From: MADRE2 sp964397015
GTDB taxonomy: Bacteria > Desulfobacterota > Desulfobacteria > Desulfobacterales > Desulfobacteraceae
NCBI GenBank assembly: GCA_964397015.1
Contig: CAYNHL010000006.1
Span: 1-59,962, forward strand
Length of the DNA stretch: 59,962 nt
Direction: 5' to 3'
The notes under the pieces were generated by a model that was not told the DNA's origin, did no database searches, and saw only the letters and a list, made by a program, of their open reading frames with translations. The translations under genes and the position numbers were made by a program. Below are positions 9,209 through 17,451 of the stretch, piece by piece. Position 1 is the first letter of the stretch, and every line of letters begins with the position of its first letter.

Positions 9209-9237
9209 TTTGTTCTACCTTTCATTTGTTCTCAGGT

Positions 9238-10929
9238 TTAAACCAGCAGCATTTCAGTAATGGCCCCTCCGGCCGGAACCATAGGATAGACGGATTCTTC
9301 ACGGTCTACAATGAATTCCATGATCACCACGCCGCTGGTTGAAAGTCCCTGGCTGAGTGTCTGGGCAACCTGGTCGGGGCAATCGCACCGGATACCTTTA
9401 GCACCGTAGGCCTCGGCCAGTTTGACAAAGTCCGGGGCATGTTCCATGCTGGTGGATGCATAGTTCTTTTCATAGAAGAATTCCTGCCACTGCCTTACCA
9501 TGCCGAGGAACCGGTTGTTGAGGATGACGATTTTGATATCCAGCCGGGCCTCGATTGCGGTCATCAGCTCCTGGATATTCATCTGGATGGACCCGTCGCC
9601 GGCGATATTCACCACCAGCTTTTCCGGGCAGGCCGCCTTGGCGCCAATGGCTGCAGGCAGACCGAATCCCATGACCCCGAGACCGCCGGATGTGATAAAA
9701 TGATTGGGCTTGTCAAAGTGATAATACTGGGCCGCCCACATCTGGTTCTGTCCGACTTCGGTCGTAATCAGGGCCTTCCCTTTGGTCAGTTCATGCAGTT
9801 TTTCAATGACGAACTGGGGTTTTATCACTTTTGAGGTCTGTTCATATTTCAAAGGCGTTGTTTTTTTCCATTCTTCAATCTGAGAATGCCAGTCGGTGCG
9901 GTCCTTTTTGTAAAGGGATTCGTTCCCTGATGACAGCATGTCGATGAGCACGTCAAGGGTCTGCCTGCAGTCGCCTACAATGGGGCAGTCCACCTTGACA
10001 TTTTTATGAATGGAGGTGGGATCGATATCGATCTGCACAATTTTTGCATTGGATGCAAAATTGTCCAGTCGCCCGGTCACCCGGTCATCAAACCTGACAC
10101 CTGCGGCAATCATCAGGTCACAATGACCTATGCTCATGTTGGCCCTGAAGGTGCCGTGCATCCCGGGCATACCGAGCCACAGGGGGTCTGTTCCGGGAAA
10201 GGCCCCGAGTCCCATCAGCGTAGCTGTTACCGGTATGTTGGTCATCCGGGCCAGTTTTGTGATCTGCTCCGAGGCCTTGGACAGGATCACGCCGCCGCCG
10301 GCAAATATAACAGGCTTTTTTGCAGTCCTGATCATCTCGATCACTTTTTTGAGCTGTTTTTTATTGGGCGTGTAGGTCGGCTGATAGGATTTAAGGAAAA
10401 CCTCTGCAGGTTCTTCAAATTCTATTTCAGCCTGCATGATATCTTTGGGCAGATCCACCAGCACAGGCCCGGGCCGTCCTGAACAGGCAAGATGAAAGGC
10501 CTCCTTGATTGTCCAGGCAAGTTTTTCAGGTTTTTTGACCAGGTAGTTGTGCTTGGTGCAGGGCCGGGTAATCCCTACGATATCCACCTCCTGGAAGGCA
10601 TCGTTGCCGATCAGGCCGGTGGGTACCTGGCCTGAAAAAACCACAACGGGTATTGAATCGCAGTGGGCGGATGCTATGCCGGTAACCGTATTTGTAGCCC
10701 CCGGCCCAGAGGTAACCAGCGCCACTCCGACAGTGCCTTTGGCCCTGGCATATGCATCGGCCGCATGTACCGCTCCTTGTTCATGCCGGACCAGGATATG
10801 CCTCAGGTCATCATGCCGGGAGAGTTCGTCGTAAATATCGATTACGGCACCCCCGGGATATCCGAAAATGGTATCGACGTTCTGGGCCTTTATCATGCGT
10901 ATGAGAATTTGCGCACCTGTCAGTTTCAT
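9238..10929 (-). CDS. ilvB: Acetolactate synthase large (catalytic) subunit
   Basis: This ThDP/FAD-dependent enzyme joins two pyruvates, or pyruvate and 2-oxobutyrate, to form acetolactate or acetohydroxybutyrate. The 563-residue protein has the three ThDP-enzyme domains: GYPGGAVIDIYDEL and the catalytic glutamate in HEQGAVHAADAYARA, the central domain with AGVRFDDRVTGRLDNF (FAD side), and the cofactor motif GDGSIQMNIQELMTA with NNR. The reading frame stays open upstream to 11076, but the ATG at 10929 gives the family-typical start MKLTGAQILIRMI. It also has AGGAGA upstream and lies one base after the ilvD stop, so coupled translation is likely. Confidence 0.95.
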   Translation of the reverse strand: MKLTGAQILIRMIKAQNVDTIFGYPGGAVIDIYDELSRHDDLRHILVRHEQGAVHAADAYARAKGTVGVALVTSGPGATNTVTGIASAHCDSIPVVVFSGQVPTGLIGNDAFQEVDIVGITRPCTKHNYLVKKPEKLAWTIKEAFHLACSGRPGPVLVDLPKDIMQAEIEFEEPAEVFLKSYQPTYTPNKKQLKKVIEMIRTAKKPVIFAGGGVILSKASEQITKLARMTNIPVTATLMGLGAFPGTDPLWLGMPGMHGTFRANMSIGHCDLMIAAGVRFDDRVTGRLDNFASNAKIVQIDIDPTSIHKNVKVDCPIVGDCRQTLDVLIDMLSSGNESLYKKDRTDWHSQIEEWKKTTPLKYEQTSKVIKPQFVIEKLHELTKGKALITTEVGQNQMWAAQYYHFDKPNHFITSGGLGVMGFGLPAAIGAKAACPEKLVVNIAGDGSIQMNIQELMTAIEARLDIKIVILNNRFLGMVRQWQEFFYEKNYASTSMEHAPDFVKLAEAYGAKGIRCDCPDQVAQTLSQGLSTSGVVIMEFIVDREESVYPMVPAGGAITEMLLV

Positions 10930-10930
10930 T

Positions 10931-12619
10931 TTAAGTATTCTCCTGGATGATTGGTTTAAATACAGCTCCGTCTCCTGCCGAAAGCACCTGCTTTGCGTAT
11001 CGTGCCATGTAGCCGTGGCGGATCCGGGGCAAAGGCGCTTTCCATTCGTTGTTCCGTTGTTCAAGTTCTGTGGCATCCACCACCAATTCTATGTGCTTGT
11101 TCTTTATATCGATTACAATCGTGTCGTTGTCTTTTACAAGGGCAATGGGGCCTTGTTTGGCAGCTTCCGGAGATACATGTCCAATGCATGCCCCCTTGGT
11201 GCCGCCGGAAAACCGTCCGTCCGTGATCAATGCCACGCTTGTGTCAAGGCCCATCCCGGCAATGGCGGATGTGGGTGTCAGCATTTCTCTCATGCCGGGA
11301 CCGCCGGCCGGGCCTTCATAACGGATAACCACAACGTCATTTTTCCGGATTTTACCTTCCATGATCGCGCCCGTGGCCTGTTCTTCTGAATCAAAAACCC
11401 GGGCAGGCCCCTTGTGGAAAAGCATTTCGTCCAGAACGGCCGACTGCTTGACCACGCAACCTTCGGGGGCAATATTGCCGAAAAGTACTGCCAGTCCTCC
11501 CTGTTCGTGATACGGATTGTCAAACGGCCTGATGACGTTTTTATCTTTTACCGACACGGATTCAAGATTTTTTTCAACACTGCTGCCGGATACGGTCAGG
11601 CAGTTTGTATCGATTCGGTTGTTGTCTGCAAGGACTTTCAAGACCGCCTGTATCCCTCCTGCATAATGAAGGTCTTCGATACGGTGCTCGCCGGCCGGAC
11701 TCAGGGCGCAAAGATGAGGGGTATCGCCGCTTACCCGGTTGATTAGATCGAGATCGAGATTTATGCCGGCTTCATGGGCGATGGCTTTGAGGTGAAGTAC
11801 AGTGTTGGTGGAGCATCCGAGCGCCATGTCAACGGCAAGTGCATTTAAAAATGCAGGATAGGTCATCACCTTGTCAGGAGTGATGTTGTTTTCAAGAAGA
11901 TGCATGATCTGACGGCCTGTCTCTTTTGCAAGGCGGATGCGCTCTGACATGGGCTCAGGGATGGTGCCGTTTCCGGCAAGGGCCATGCCGATGGCTTCTG
12001 TCAGGCAGTTCATGGAATTGGCGGTGAACATTCCTGCACATGATCCGCAGGTAGGGCAGGCCGCATTTTCGATGCCATCGAGCAGTTCCTGTTTCATTTT
12101 GCCGGATTGAACAGCGCCTACAGCTTCAAAAACAGTGATGAGATCGATTTTTCGATGCGGGTCACCCGGGTGACGTCCGGCCAGCATGGGCCCGCCGCTT
12201 ATAAAAATGGTCGGGATGTTCAGCCGGGCGGCAGCCATGAGCATGCCGGGTACTATCTTGTCGCAGTTGGGTACCATTACCAGTGCATCGAAGGGATGGG
12301 CCATGGCTGTAATTTCTATGGAATCGGCAATTATTTCCCTTGATGCCAAAGAATAGTGCATGCCGGTGTGGTTCATTGCAATACCGTCACAGATCCCGAT
12401 GGTGGAAAATGCCATGGGAGTGCCGCCGGCTGCAAGAATGCCTGACCTGACCGCCTCGACAATCTGGTCGAGATGCCGGTGGCCGGGAATCAGCTCGTTG
12501 GCGGAACCGGCAATACCGATAAAGGGACGGCGGATCTCCTGGTCGGTCAGGCCCAGGGCCTTCATCAGGCTCCTGTGCGGGGCCCGTGCAATCCCTTTTT
12601 TAGCTATATCACTTCTCAT
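10931..12619 (-). CDS. ilvD: Dihydroxy-acid dehydratase
   Basis: This iron-sulfur enzyme dehydrates dihydroxyisovalerate and dihydroxymethylvalerate to the 2-oxo acid precursors of valine and isoleucine. The 562-residue protein shows the IlvD/EDD family hallmarks: CDGIAMNH (Cys77), NCDK (Cys119) and PTCGSCAGMFTANSMN (Cys191, Cys194), cysteines expected to hold the cluster. The C-terminal part has EGPAGGPGM and DGRFSGGTKG. AAGGAG lies about 10 bases before the ATG. It is the first structural gene of the branched-chain operon. Directly upstream are a strong intrinsic terminator and a leader peptide gene, so its expression is probably controlled by attenuation. Confidence 0.96.
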   Translation of the reverse strand: MRSDIAKKGIARAPHRSLMKALGLTDQEIRRPFIGIAGSANELIPGHRHLDQIVEAVRSGILAAGGTPMAFSTIGICDGIAMNHTGMHYSLASREIIADSIEITAMAHPFDALVMVPNCDKIVPGMLMAAARLNIPTIFISGGPMLAGRHPGDPHRKIDLITVFEAVGAVQSGKMKQELLDGIENAACPTCGSCAGMFTANSMNCLTEAIGMALAGNGTIPEPMSERIRLAKETGRQIMHLLENNITPDKVMTYPAFLNALAVDMALGCSTNTVLHLKAIAHEAGINLDLDLINRVSGDTPHLCALSPAGEHRIEDLHYAGGIQAVLKVLADNNRIDTNCLTVSGSSVEKNLESVSVKDKNVIRPFDNPYHEQGGLAVLFGNIAPEGCVVKQSAVLDEMLFHKGPARVFDSEEQATGAIMEGKIRKNDVVVIRYEGPAGGPGMREMLTPTSAIAGMGLDTSVALITDGRFSGGTKGACIGHVSPEAAKQGPIALVKDNDTIVIDIKNKHIELVVDATELEQRNNEWKAPLPRIRHGYMARYAKQVLSAGDGAVFKPIIQENT

Positions 12620-12642
12620 GTTTTTTGTTCTCCTTAAAAACG

Positions 12643-12686
12643 AAAAAGCCGTTATCTGCCCCCTTTGGGGCTGATAACGGCTTTTT
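12643..12686 (-). terminator. Attenuator terminator of the ilv-leu operon
   Basis: This is a very strong stem-loop. On the minus-strand RNA, AAAAAGCCGTTATC pairs over 14 bp with its perfect complement; one A/A mismatch and a further 5 bp (GCCCC/GGGGC) close a 4-base loop. The 3' arm ends in UUUUU and a second run of five U follows two bases later (12636-12640). It ends 24 bases before the ilvD start codon and about 24 bases after the leader peptide stop, the position expected of an attenuator. It can also be read on the plus strand (TTTTTTT at 12682-12688), but no plus-strand gene ends there. Confidence 0.88.
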
Positions 12687-12720
12687 TTGATTTGTTTTGT
12701 CTTATGCCACTAAGAGCCCC
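12667..12720 (-). promoter_or_regulatory. Possible antiterminator pairing in the ilv leader
   Basis: In the leader RNA, GGGGCU (12715-12720, around the last codons of the leader peptide) is complementary to AGCCCC (12667-12672) in the 5' arm of the terminator. An overlapping AACGG can instead pair with CCGUU of the same arm. Either pairing would consume part of the terminator stem and allow read-through into ilvD. The pairing is short (6 bp), so this is an inference that needs structure probing. Confidence 0.45.
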
Positions 12721-12793
12721 GTTGCCAGGAGGTGCCAATAATCACCTCCACAATAATAAGGACTAGAAGTATGCTGATATAAAGTCTGTTCAT
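12710..12793 (-). CDS. ilvL: ilv leader peptide (attenuation peptide)
   Basis: This is a 27-residue open frame between the putative promoter and the attenuator terminator. Its product contains the run ISILLVLIIVEVII; in all, 13 of 27 residues are Ile (6), Leu (4) or Val (3), the end products of the operon downstream. Starvation for any of them would stall a ribosome on this run. Codons 15-22 lie in a hairpin (GGAGGTG/CACCTCC, 12728-12749). The start ATG at 12793 has only a weak AGG close by; a second ATG 14 bases upstream opens a frame of just four codons. The coordinates and the codon bias are directly visible; the regulatory role follows from the well-known ilv, leu and trp attenuators. Confidence 0.82.
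   Translation of the reverse strand: MNRLYISILLVLIIVEVIIGTSWQRGS
12728..12749 (-). promoter_or_regulatory. Pause-type hairpin inside the leader peptide gene
   Basis: Two perfect 7-base arms, GGAGGTG and CACCTCC on the RNA, enclose an 8-base loop within codons 15-22 of the leader peptide. In classical attenuators such an early hairpin pauses RNA polymerase and competes with the antiterminator. A ribosome stalled on the preceding Ile/Leu/Val codons would melt it. Confidence 0.5.
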
Positions 12794-12826
12794 TGCCTGT
12801 TCATTAATAGTAAATAATAGATTGTT

Positions 12827-12853
12827 TCTATAGTGAAAAAAAAGATGTGTCAA
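12827..12853 (-). promoter_or_regulatory. Candidate promoter of the ilv-leu operon
   Basis: On the minus strand a perfect TTGACA (12848-12853) is followed after 15 bases by TATAGA (12827-12832). The spacer is shorter than the ideal 17. Transcription from here would begin near 12820, about 27 bases before the leader peptide ATG. Confidence 0.45.
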
Positions 12854-12951
12854 GAAAAAATTCAGTTATACTGATATTTTTTTAATAATACTGTTTTCGT
12901 AAGCCTGCCCCAATTTAAAAAAAGTCCTGTCCTGCCTGAATCAAGTTTAAA

Positions 12952-12979
12952 TTGACAAGACATGGATCTATCCTATATT
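12952..12979 (+). promoter_or_regulatory. Candidate promoter of the hybrid kinase gene
   Basis: TTGACA (12952-12957), a 16-base spacer and TATATT (12974-12979) form a good sigma-70-like promoter. It overlaps the first ATG of the kinase frame (12962), so translation from that ATG would be impossible on this transcript. Initiation would then be expected near 12986, next to the ATG at 12989. Confidence 0.4.
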
Positions 12980-12988
12980 ATCTTGATC

Positions 12989-15514
12989 ATGGTTGACCTC
13001 AAAGTGTTCAAGATCTGTATATCAATTACAGCTGTCATAACCGGCCTGCACTGTATTCTGTTCTACCTTGCAGGTGCTGTTGCAATAGCTTTGTTTTCCC
13101 TTGCGGCCTTTATCGTTATCCTGTTTTTAGGTTTTGCGGCAAATTTTTTGGAACCTGCCGGAAAGGCCGTCGGGTTGAACCTGGTTTTTCTTTTGTTCTG
13201 CACTGTCCTTTGTGCCTGGACAGGAGGCATATACAGCAGCGCAATGCTGCTTTTTTTCCTGTTACCGCTGCTGGCCGGAGCCAGTCTTTCAAAAAAGAAG
13301 GCGGCAGTGATATCATTGCTCTCCGGCCTCTGTGTCCTGGTCTTTTTTGCTGCGGATCAATTACAGATCAGTTACATAATGATCCGGCCGGTCGTCAATA
13401 TCAATGTACTGCATAATATTTACCTGCTTTTGACATTTGCCTCCTGCATGGTATTTGTGTACTGTTTTTTATACCGTCTTTCAAGGCTGGCAGACCAGGC
13501 ACTGGAAAAAGAATCGCGTCTCGAGCAGGTACAATCGGAATCCAGGAGGGCACTGCAGGCCAAAAGTGAATTTCTTGCAAACATGAGCCATGAAATCCGT
13601 AATCCCATGAACGGCATTATCGGAATGATGCACGTGATTCTCGATACCCGCCTGGACAAGGAGCAGCGGCGTTATCTCAACATCGTATACAGCAGCGCAA
13701 GGGCATTGCTCGGCATCGTCAACGATATCCTGGATTTTTCCAAGATCGATGCCGGTGTCATTGACCTGGACGTCATGGCTTTTGACCTGCGGGTGGCCAT
13801 GGAAGACATTACCGCCCTGCCGGCACTTCAGGCCAGACAGAAAGGCATCGGTTTTTCCTTTCATGTCGATCCGGACATTTCCTGCCGGATCAAGGGGGAT
13901 CCCGGCCGCCTGCGGCAGGTGATCACCAATTTGACCGGAAATGCCATTAAATTTACCCAGAACGGTGATGTGACCGTCACAGTAACATTGATATCTGAAA
14001 CAGATACCACGGTCCGGCTTCGTTTCTGCGTCGACGATACCGGAATAGGGATACCACAGGACAAGATAGAAAGTCTGTTTGACGCGTTCACCCAGGCCGA
14101 TGCATCCACGACAAAAAAATACGGGGGAACAGGTCTTGGACTGTCCATTTCCAGGCGGCTCGTTGAAAGGATGGGCGGTAAAATTGGCGCGGACAGCATC
14201 GAAATGATCGGTTCAACCTTCTGGTTTGAACTGCCGTTTGAAAAACAATCCCAGGCCTCACTGCAGGACAATGTTTTTTCGTTTGATCCAGCCGGTTGCA
14301 GGATATTGCTTTTCAGCGACGATATACTTGCCTGTGGTACACTCGAGGATATTTTCAGGCAGGCCGGGTTTGAATATGAAAAAGCCGGCGGCAGGACGGA
14401 GGTTTTTAACATGATAGAAGCTGCGGCTCTTGATCATCATCCATTCAATGTCCTGGTAGCAGATATTCATGAGAGTGACCTTAAAGCAGAGGAGATTGGC
14501 AAAACCATCAGCAATGATGAAAATTTTTCCGGCATTAAAATGATGCTGCTCACGGCAGTGGGAGCCAAGGGTGATGCCAGGCGGTTCCAGCAGGCAGGAT
14601 ACGCTGCGTTTTTGACCAAGCCGGTGGGAACCCGCTTGTTTGTTGACTGCCTGAAGACCGTTCTTTCCCAAAACCTGAAAAAGAGATATCCCATTATCAC
14701 CCGGTACAGCATCGAAGAGGCCAGAAAACACATGGCGCGCATCCTGGTGGTCGATGACCAGGAAACCAACCGGATGACCATTACCGCCATGCTCGACCGT
14801 TTCGGATATACGCCCGACACGGCGGTCAGCGGAGCCCAGGCCTTGGAAATGCACCTGGCCGAACCTTATGACTTGATATTCATGGATTGCCAGATGCCTG
14901 AAATGGATGGTTTTGAAACCACCCGTCATATCCGTGAAAATGAAAAAGAAGGTCAGGGACATACCCCCATTGTTGCGATGACTGGCAATGCCTTTCAAAA
15001 AGACAGGGAAAAGTGCCTGGAATCCGGAATGGATGATTTTTTATCCAAGCCTGTGGATCCCGAAGCATTGTCGTATGTCCTCCAGTCTCATCTGCTTGAA
15101 ATATCAAAGGACATCGAACCTGTCGGCAGGTCGACTCAAAGTGATGCCGATATCCGGCAGGCCACAGAGCAGGACCTTGAAGAAGAAAGCCGGTTTGACA
15201 GGGAAAAGATGATGGAGCGCTTCGGGAACAGCCGGGATATTGTATCAACCGTTCTCGAATCCTTTGTGTCTGAAGCGCAGGAGCTGATTGACCGGATACA
15301 TGAATCACATAAAGCACAGAATACCGCTGAAATGCTGGCCGCTGCCCATGCTTTGAAAGGCACGGCAGCCAACATAAATGCGGAAAAACTCAAAACGCTT
15401 GCCGCCCGGCTTGAAACCATGATCAATGATGGGGATATTGCACTTGCCGGGGCGGCATATGACAGGATCAGGGAAGAATACACCCTGGTCAAAAAAGAGA
15501 TACAAAATGATTGA
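12989..15514 (+). CDS. BarA-like hybrid sensor histidine kinase
   Basis: This is a membrane-bound phosphorelay kinase of about 840 residues. The N-terminus is a bundle of about five or six hydrophobic segments (roughly residues 5-165) rather than a periplasmic sensor. A short coiled coil, the phosphoacceptor helix with NMSHEIRNPMNGI (near 202) and a HATPase domain with DDTGIGIP and GGTGLGLSIS follow. Two receiver domains come next; the first is divergent but keeps its acidic pair, ADIHESD aspartate and TKP lysine, and the second has ILVVDDQETNR and DCQMPEMDG. A C-terminal HPt domain has AHALKGTAANI. The frame opens at 12962, but a promoter covers that ATG, so I give 12989; no clear ribosome site precedes either. 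It overlaps the following response regulator gene. Confidence 0.88.
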   Translation: MVDLKVFKICISITAVITGLHCILFYLAGAVAIALFSLAAFIVILFLGFAANFLEPAGKAVGLNLVFLLFCTVLCAWTGGIYSSAMLLFFLLPLLAGASLSKKKAAVISLLSGLCVLVFFAADQLQISYIMIRPVVNINVLHNIYLLLTFASCMVFVYCFLYRLSRLADQALEKESRLEQVQSESRRALQAKSEFLANMSHEIRNPMNGIIGMMHVILDTRLDKEQRRYLNIVYSSARALLGIVNDILDFSKIDAGVIDLDVMAFDLRVAMEDITALPALQARQKGIGFSFHVDPDISCRIKGDPGRLRQVITNLTGNAIKFTQNGDVTVTVTLISETDTTVRLRFCVDDTGIGIPQDKIESLFDAFTQADASTTKKYGGTGLGLSISRRLVERMGGKIGADSIEMIGSTFWFELPFEKQSQASLQDNVFSFDPAGCRILLFSDDILACGTLEDIFRQAGFEYEKAGGRTEVFNMIEAAALDHHPFNVLVADIHESDLKAEEIGKTISNDENFSGIKMMLLTAVGAKGDARRFQQAGYAAFLTKPVGTRLFVDCLKTVLSQNLKKRYPIITRYSIEEARKHMARILVVDDQETNRMTITAMLDRFGYTPDTAVSGAQALEMHLAEPYDLIFMDCQMPEMDGFETTRHIRENEKEGQGHTPIVAMTGNAFQKDREKCLESGMDDFLSKPVDPEALSYVLQSHLLEISKDIEPVGRSTQSDADIRQATEQDLEEESRFDREKMMERFGNSRDIVSTVLESFVSEAQELIDRIHESHKAQNTAEMLAAAHALKGTAANINAEKLKTLAARLETMINDGDIALAGAAYDRIREEYTLVKKEIQND

Positions 15515-16655
15515 TCTTGATAACATGTCCATCCTTGTAGTCGATGACATGAAAAGCATGCGCCTGACCATACGCAAAATGCTCAAACACCTGGGACTTG
15601 GGAAAAAAATCCAGTATGCGGCAAACGGCCAGGAGGGGTTGGCTATCCTGGTGAATTCCAATATCGATCTGGCCATTGTTGACTGGAACATGCCGGTAAT
15701 GAACGGCACCCAGTTGCTCAGCCATATACGCAAAGACAAGGCATTCCGGGATCTTCCAGTCATTATGGTTACAGCGGAAGCCGAAAAAAAAGTGGTGTCC
15801 GAGGTGGCCGAAACCGAGATCGATGCCTATCTTTTGAAACCACTGACGCTCCAGGCCCTGGATACCAAGATCAGGGCGGTGGTGGACCAGGTCAACAATC
15901 CCAGCCCTGCGACAAAACACTTGTACCGTGCCAGGGATCTTGAAGAAGCCGGCGATATTGAATCAGCCATTGAGCAGACACGCCTGGCGCTTCGGTACAA
16001 GCCGTCGGCCTCACGTATTCTTCGAAACCTTGGTCTTTTGCATTTTAAAATAAACAAAGATGCCATCGGGCTCAAGTGTCTCCAGAAAGCCGCATCGGTC
16101 AACCGGAACGATGCAGTGACACGTTATCATATCAGTGAATATTTCAAGGCGAGAAATGATTTGATCTCGACAGCCAAATATCACACGGAGATGCTGAGTA
16201 TCAGTGATTCCTATATTCCCCATGCCATCAAGCTTGGTGAGCAGCTTTTGCACACCAACAAGAGCGATCTGGGAATCAAGCTTTTTACACAGGCCCTGAA
16301 CCGGAAGTCAAAAAACATGACGTACAAGGAACAGGTAGTTGATATCTGCATGGCCAACCAGGAATTTGATTATGCCATCACCCTGCTCAACCAGCTGATC
16401 AAGGAGTTTCCCTCAAAGCACGAATACATGTTCAAGCTCGGGATATGCCTTATGAACAAGGAGGAACTCGAGTCCGCTTTAGAGCAGTTTATCAAGGTGG
16501 ATGGGATGACTCACAAGCATATCGAGGCCAAGCTCCAGATCGCCAAGATCTATTTTCAGCTCAACCGTTTTATCGTGGCTGATGAGTATATCAACCAGGT
16601 TTTGGAATCGGATCCGAAAAACCCGGAAGCCATGGACATGCGGCGAAAATTCTAA
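15507..16655 (+). CDS. Response regulator with TPR-like repeats
   Basis: This is a 382-residue regulator likely acting with the hybrid kinase upstream. A CheY-like receiver domain fills residues 1-125, with ILVVDDMKSMR, the phosphoacceptor aspartate in VDWNMPVMNG, VTAEAE and the conserved LKPL lysine. The remainder is a tetratricopeptide-like helical repeat region (about 140-380; for example EAGDIESAIEQTRLAL and NKEELESALEQFIKV), so the output is probably protein-protein contact rather than DNA binding. The ATG at 15507 overlaps the kinase stop by 8 bases, implying translational coupling and a dedicated pair. Confidence 0.85.
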   Translation: MIDLDNMSILVVDDMKSMRLTIRKMLKHLGLGKKIQYAANGQEGLAILVNSNIDLAIVDWNMPVMNGTQLLSHIRKDKAFRDLPVIMVTAEAEKKVVSEVAETEIDAYLLKPLTLQALDTKIRAVVDQVNNPSPATKHLYRARDLEEAGDIESAIEQTRLALRYKPSASRILRNLGLLHFKINKDAIGLKCLQKAASVNRNDAVTRYHISEYFKARNDLISTAKYHTEMLSISDSYIPHAIKLGEQLLHTNKSDLGIKLFTQALNRKSKNMTYKEQVVDICMANQEFDYAITLLNQLIKEFPSKHEYMFKLGICLMNKEELESALEQFIKVDGMTHKHIEAKLQIAKIYFQLNRFIVADEYINQVLESDPKNPEAMDMRRKF

Positions 16656-16678
16656 CTGGCAGGCATAGGGGCAGGGGC

Positions 16679-17434
16679 TCAGCAGCCCACCATGTTTATG
16701 GTGGCAGCCATGTACCCGGCTCCAAATCCGTTATCTATATTGACCACTGCAATATTGGAACTGCATGAATTGAGCATTCCCAGCAGGGCTGCAATGCCTC
16801 CGAAGCTCGTTCCATAGCCGATGCTGGTGGGAACGGCGATCACGGGCGCTTTTACCATGCCGGCAACCACGCTGGGCAGTGCGCCTTCCATGCCGGCCAC
16901 CACCACGAGCACCGCAGCATTCTGGATACGTTCCTGGTGGGCGAACAATCGGTGAATGCCTGCCACCCCGACATCATATACTGCATGGACACGGTTGCCC
17001 ATGGCTGCGGCTGTCAATACAGCCTCTTTTGCCACGGGGATATCCGAGGTGCCTGCCGAAAGGACCATGATTTCGCCTGCGCCTGTCACCGGGGGAGGGT
17101 GTTTTTCGTAGACCAGTACCCGGGCATCTTCATGGTAAACAGCGCAGTCATACTGGTTGCAGATTGTTTGAGCATTTTGGCTGTCCAGCCGGGTAACCAG
17201 TATGATATCCTCGTAAACCCTGAGCCTTTCCATGATGTCCAAAATCTGGCGACAGGTTTTCCCCTGGCCGAATATGACCTCGCAAAATCCTTTCCGCAGT
17301 GACCGGTGATGGTCGATATGGGCACAGTCGATGGCTTCAAAGGACAGGTGTGACAGTTTTTCCCGTGCAGATTCAATGGTGAGGCTGCCGCTGGCCACCT
17401 GGCCGAGTAACTTGGTGAGCAGATCTTTGTTCAT
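16679..17434 (-). CDS. larB: LarB-type nickel-pincer nucleotide biosynthesis protein
   Basis: LarB carboxylates and hydrolyses nicotinic acid adenine dinucleotide to start synthesis of the nickel-pincer nucleotide used by lactate racemase and related epimerases. The 251-residue protein has the family's N-terminal part (GFCEVIFGQGKTCRQI, about 50-65) and the C-terminal PurE-like domain with LSAGTSDIPVAKEA, YDVGVAGIHRL, VVAGMEGALPSVVAG and PTSIGYGTSFGG. Its length fits LarB and is well above PurE. LarC, LarE and LarA homologues are not in the window. It starts 17 bases after the ParM-like gene on the same strand and ends 23 bases from the convergent response regulator gene. Confidence 0.86.
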   Translation of the reverse strand: MNKDLLTKLLGQVASGSLTIESAREKLSHLSFEAIDCAHIDHHRSLRKGFCEVIFGQGKTCRQILDIMERLRVYEDIILVTRLDSQNAQTICNQYDCAVYHEDARVLVYEKHPPPVTGAGEIMVLSAGTSDIPVAKEAVLTAAAMGNRVHAVYDVGVAGIHRLFAHQERIQNAAVLVVVAGMEGALPSVVAGMVKAPVIAVPTSIGYGTSFGGIAALLGMLNSCSSNIAVVNIDNGFGAGYMAATINMVGC

Positions 17435-17451
17435 ATTGCCTGCCGGATGTT

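Noticed and set aside
12962..12988. ATG at 12962 as start of the hybrid kinase
   Set aside because: It lies inside the best promoter in the region and has no ribosome site; the ATG at 12989 is preferred, without certainty.
16679..17434. PurE (AIR carboxylase) for the gene called LarB
   Set aside because: The C-terminal half is PurE-like, but the extra N-terminal part with GFCEVIFGQGKT and the length of 251 residues fit LarB.
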